Below, in pieces: positions 61,585-64,000 of a stretch of 64,000 nt of DNA; positions within the stretch are counted from its first letter, which is position 1, and every line of letters begins with the position of its first letter. Location: NCBI RefSeq assembly GCF_001949145.1, contig NW_019091502.1, forward strand, positions 365,253-429,252, written 5' to 3'. A program made the position numbers and the translations under genes. The notes under the pieces were generated by a model. That model saw only the letters and a list, made by a program, of their open reading frames with translations. It was not told the DNA's origin and did no database searches. The stretch comes from Acanthaster planci. Lineage: Eukaryota; Echinodermata; Asteroidea; Valvatida; Acanthasteridae.

Positions 61585-61750
61585 CGAAGTAAGATATGGG
61601 ACAGAGGGGTACCCCCTACATGTCCAATCCCTATACACACTCTAGACCATTGTTACCTAATACGTCCCCCTAGATGTCTGAAAAGAATTCCTGAGATTCC
61701 GATCAAACAATGACCAATGCAAAGGTGGGGGTGATATCAGTCCCATATCT
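61585..61750 (+). repeat. Right arm of the inverted repeat pair
   Basis: Reads GACAGAGGGGTACCCCCTAC, ATGTCCAATCCCTATACACA, then CGTCCCCCTAGATGTCTGAA, closely matching 56,090-56,265 in the same orientation and the arm at 61,425-61,560 in the opposite one. No coding potential. Confidence 0.65.
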
Positions 61751-63403
61751 CGCTTCATATGTGAACAATAAGCAAAGCTATGTGGAGAGAGTAAACATAC
61801 AGAAGTGAGAAATGATTACATTTGTTCGCCGAACGACTGTCCAACTTTTTTCCATCCATGAACGATTGCCCTGAAAGGTGATAGAACCGTTTACGGAATG
61901 CTGGGGGGGGTACGGTGCGTGGGCGGGGTTTTCCCGCCTTCCTAAAGTCCACCACACAGTACCTTTATTAAATTTGAAATACAAAAACATATGGAGAGCA
62001 CCGCTTGTCGGATTCAATTTTAGTGCTAAAATCTTCCACGATCGATTGTTTTTGCCACATCCAGGTGTCATGGTTCATCATGAAAAAATACTCTCCTTTG
62101 GGGACATAAACTTTCCGTCGGAGTAGTCACGTTCGGATAGCTTTTCAACTCGTTCGGTCTGGTAACCCACGCAAGTCCCCGTTGCTCGCGCAATACCTGT
62201 TTAAAGGGCACACCATCATCGCGTAAGACACTAAATTGGAGGGATGCTGTTTGTCAAGCTCTTAGCCAGGAGTGTCAACCTTAAATCAAGTTGTAAATGA
62301 GCCTTAACGCGAACAAACCCATGTAGTAAATCCCATCAACCTGATCTGTGTGGAGGTGTTCACGCGCTCATTGCAGAACGGTGAGAATTACGACGGTCAG
62401 GAAGTAGATGCACACAGCACTTATTGGTTTGTAAATGTTTCATTACTCGAAACCGCTCCGCCTTTCTATGTTGGTGTTAGCTTTTCTTGGTGGTGTTTAC
62501 GCCTTGTGTCGCCTGTGCGATCATTTCCAATACCCCGCCACTGCTGATTTTAAACTCAAACCAACCACCGACGTGGGGGGATGACTGTTAACCAATGCTG
62601 CAGGGAAATACACGCACTAAAATTCTTCTGAATGGAATAATTCAGAATTATCACATTGCCTATGTCTTGGGCCTACTGCGTTTCAAAAATTTTATGCTTC
62701 AAAGTCTAGTTTCTTTTAAAATTATTATGATATTTGCCCCTCCTAATCTGTTGGTTTTACTTGCCTTTCGTCCACGGTTCTTTGTCCCCGTTTGTCGCCG
62801 ACATCGTCACTGACAAAAGAAATATCATCCTAATCCTTCAATTTCCATACAAATTAAACGTAAAACAACTGAATTTAATTGAACACCAGTCAGCCAGGGA
62901 CGGTCCCTAAACCAGCTTCCTGTCAAAAGCGTGACATGTCCAGTCTTTGGTCTTTTCTTCCATTTTTGTCTTCCATTCATTCCTCAATTCCTTTCTCACT
63001 TTCATGTCTACAAACCGATTTCCCTGGACTCTTTCAACCCCCGTCCATGTCTTACAGGTTTTTCCTCCTTTTGTAATCAGCCCGCGTGATTTCTCCAGAG
63101 TCCTCTCATCCTTCATCTTAATTCCATCCTACCCATCTCGACTATCCTCTCCACACTTCCTCTTTACGCGCTCCACTTCGCCCGCGAGTTGCCTCGGTAT
63201 TAGAATATGACATGGCTCCAGACGCGCGCCAATTCCACTACAGAAAATGGAGCCCCGCTGTCTGAACATCCATCCAATCATATCGTCATCATCAACAAAG
63301 AATTAGCTTGTCAGGCTCCTTTCCCCAGGGAGCGGCCACTAATTTTTTTCTCCCAAAGCCACTACCAGTGTCTTTTTCAACTCCCGGGGCCAACCTAATG
63401 GAC
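61751..63403. other. No recognised gene
   Basis: 62,940-63,190 is strongly pyrimidine-rich on the plus strand. It may be a decayed repeat; no frame or splice structure supports a gene. Confidence 0.5.
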
Positions 63404-63465
63404 CTGGTGACGCACAGTTGTGCTTAGCGGAGAAAGAGATGCGCTTAACAACTGTGGGTGACCAG
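63404..63465. repeat. Hairpin with arms of about 25 bp
   Basis: CTGGTGACGCACAGTTGTGC then TTAGCG pairs with CGCTTAACAACTGTGGGTGA then CCAG across a 12-nt loop, with a few mismatches and a two-base bulge. It could be the remnant of a small palindromic element. No gene is adjacent. Confidence 0.6.
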
Positions 63466-63649
63466 CCAGAAAAGTCATGAGACAGACAATATTGTGGTTG
63501 GTCCCTAGGTGACTCTTAATCAGAGAGGAAAATTCGCTATGCATTTTTTTTATAAGAACCTCTGCATTCACGAAGACAGCACTCTAATTCGACGCTCATA
63601 ATTTTCTCTCCTAGTACGAAATCCGAGCCTTACCGATGGATTCGAAAAA

Positions 63650-63703
63650 GCTGGGGAAGAAAAAAATGCAAAAAAACCCCAAAAAAACCCCAAAAAACCA
63701 AGG
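63650..63703. repeat. CCCCAAAAAAA simple repeat
   Basis: About three units of CCCC plus seven A within an A-rich stretch. Low complexity. Confidence 0.8.
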
Positions 63704-64000
63704 TTTTATTTGCATGATTTTCAGTTCGGTTGTTTTAATTCCGATTTCAATTTCTTTCCCAAATCAGAACAAAGTTATTTTGACATTGGTTTCCTGCCCA
63801 CCAACCATTTGTACATCAAGAATCCAGAATGCCGATTGGGATATGAACTGAGCTTTTTGGACGTGACGATGCTACTGAGGAGAACAATAGAGATGACCTC
63901 TCTGTGTGCTCTGGGGTCATCGCACTTAATAGCACTCATTTGTGTCAGGAGGGAAGACAAAGGCCGCTTGCCCCACCCCAAAAATATGACAAAAGGAGGG

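Noticed and set aside
1-64000. CRISPR arrays, bacterial operons, rRNA and stand-alone tRNA genes
   Set aside because: None seen. The only tRNA-like boxes belong to SINEs, and gene structure is that of an animal.

Overview
This is eukaryotic nuclear DNA from an animal. It is AT-rich, has no operons or bacterial ribosome binding sites, and has very sparse coding sequence. It contains GT-AG introns, a TATA promoter, a tRNA-derived SINE with its own target duplication, the 3' end of a LINE, hAT-type MITEs and other inverted-repeat elements. Open reading frames are short everywhere and most are chance. I infer a marine invertebrate, possibly a deuterostome such as an echinoderm or hemichordate, from the general look of the repeats and of the neuropeptide gene. 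The sequence alone does not prove the phylum.

The main content is one complete multi-exon gene on the minus strand (about 42,449 down to 36,334). It encodes a secreted precursor of amidated neuropeptides. A CCAAT/TATA promoter leads into a short untranslated exon. The next exon carries the start codon, a signal peptide and an acidic spacer. Seven small phase 1-1 exons follow, and each carries exactly one peptide flanked by KR and GKR processing sites. Six encode the identical dodecapeptide ARLTGISPFDLI-amide, and the last encodes the variant PSLTGISPFDLL-amide and the stop. The predicted precursor has 218 residues. A decayed additional peptide exon lies in the sixth intron of the coding part. 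I do not recognise this peptide family, so it is the best candidate for an undescribed system here.

A second minus-strand gene is visible only as one exon near 5.2-5.4 kb. It has a signal peptide, an amphipathic acidic propeptide with a dibasic site, and a phase 1 donor. It looks like the first coding exon of another peptide-hormone precursor, whose later exons I could not find.

The rest is non-coding and repeat-derived. 0-5 kb: little recognisable. 10.1-10.3 kb: hAT-like MITE with target duplication. 15.2-15.6 kb: two tRNA-type SINE sequences back to back. 22.0-22.4 kb: GC-richer possible regulatory block. 23.7-24.0 kb: short TIR element. 24-36 kb: nothing recognised. 46-62 kb: transposon-rich, with two copies of a helicase-fragment repeat, a hAT MITE with a nested element, a fold-back element, direct repeats, a LINE 3' end, a MITE with near-perfect TIRs and an inverted repeat pair. 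62-64 kb: mostly unremarkable, with one hairpin.
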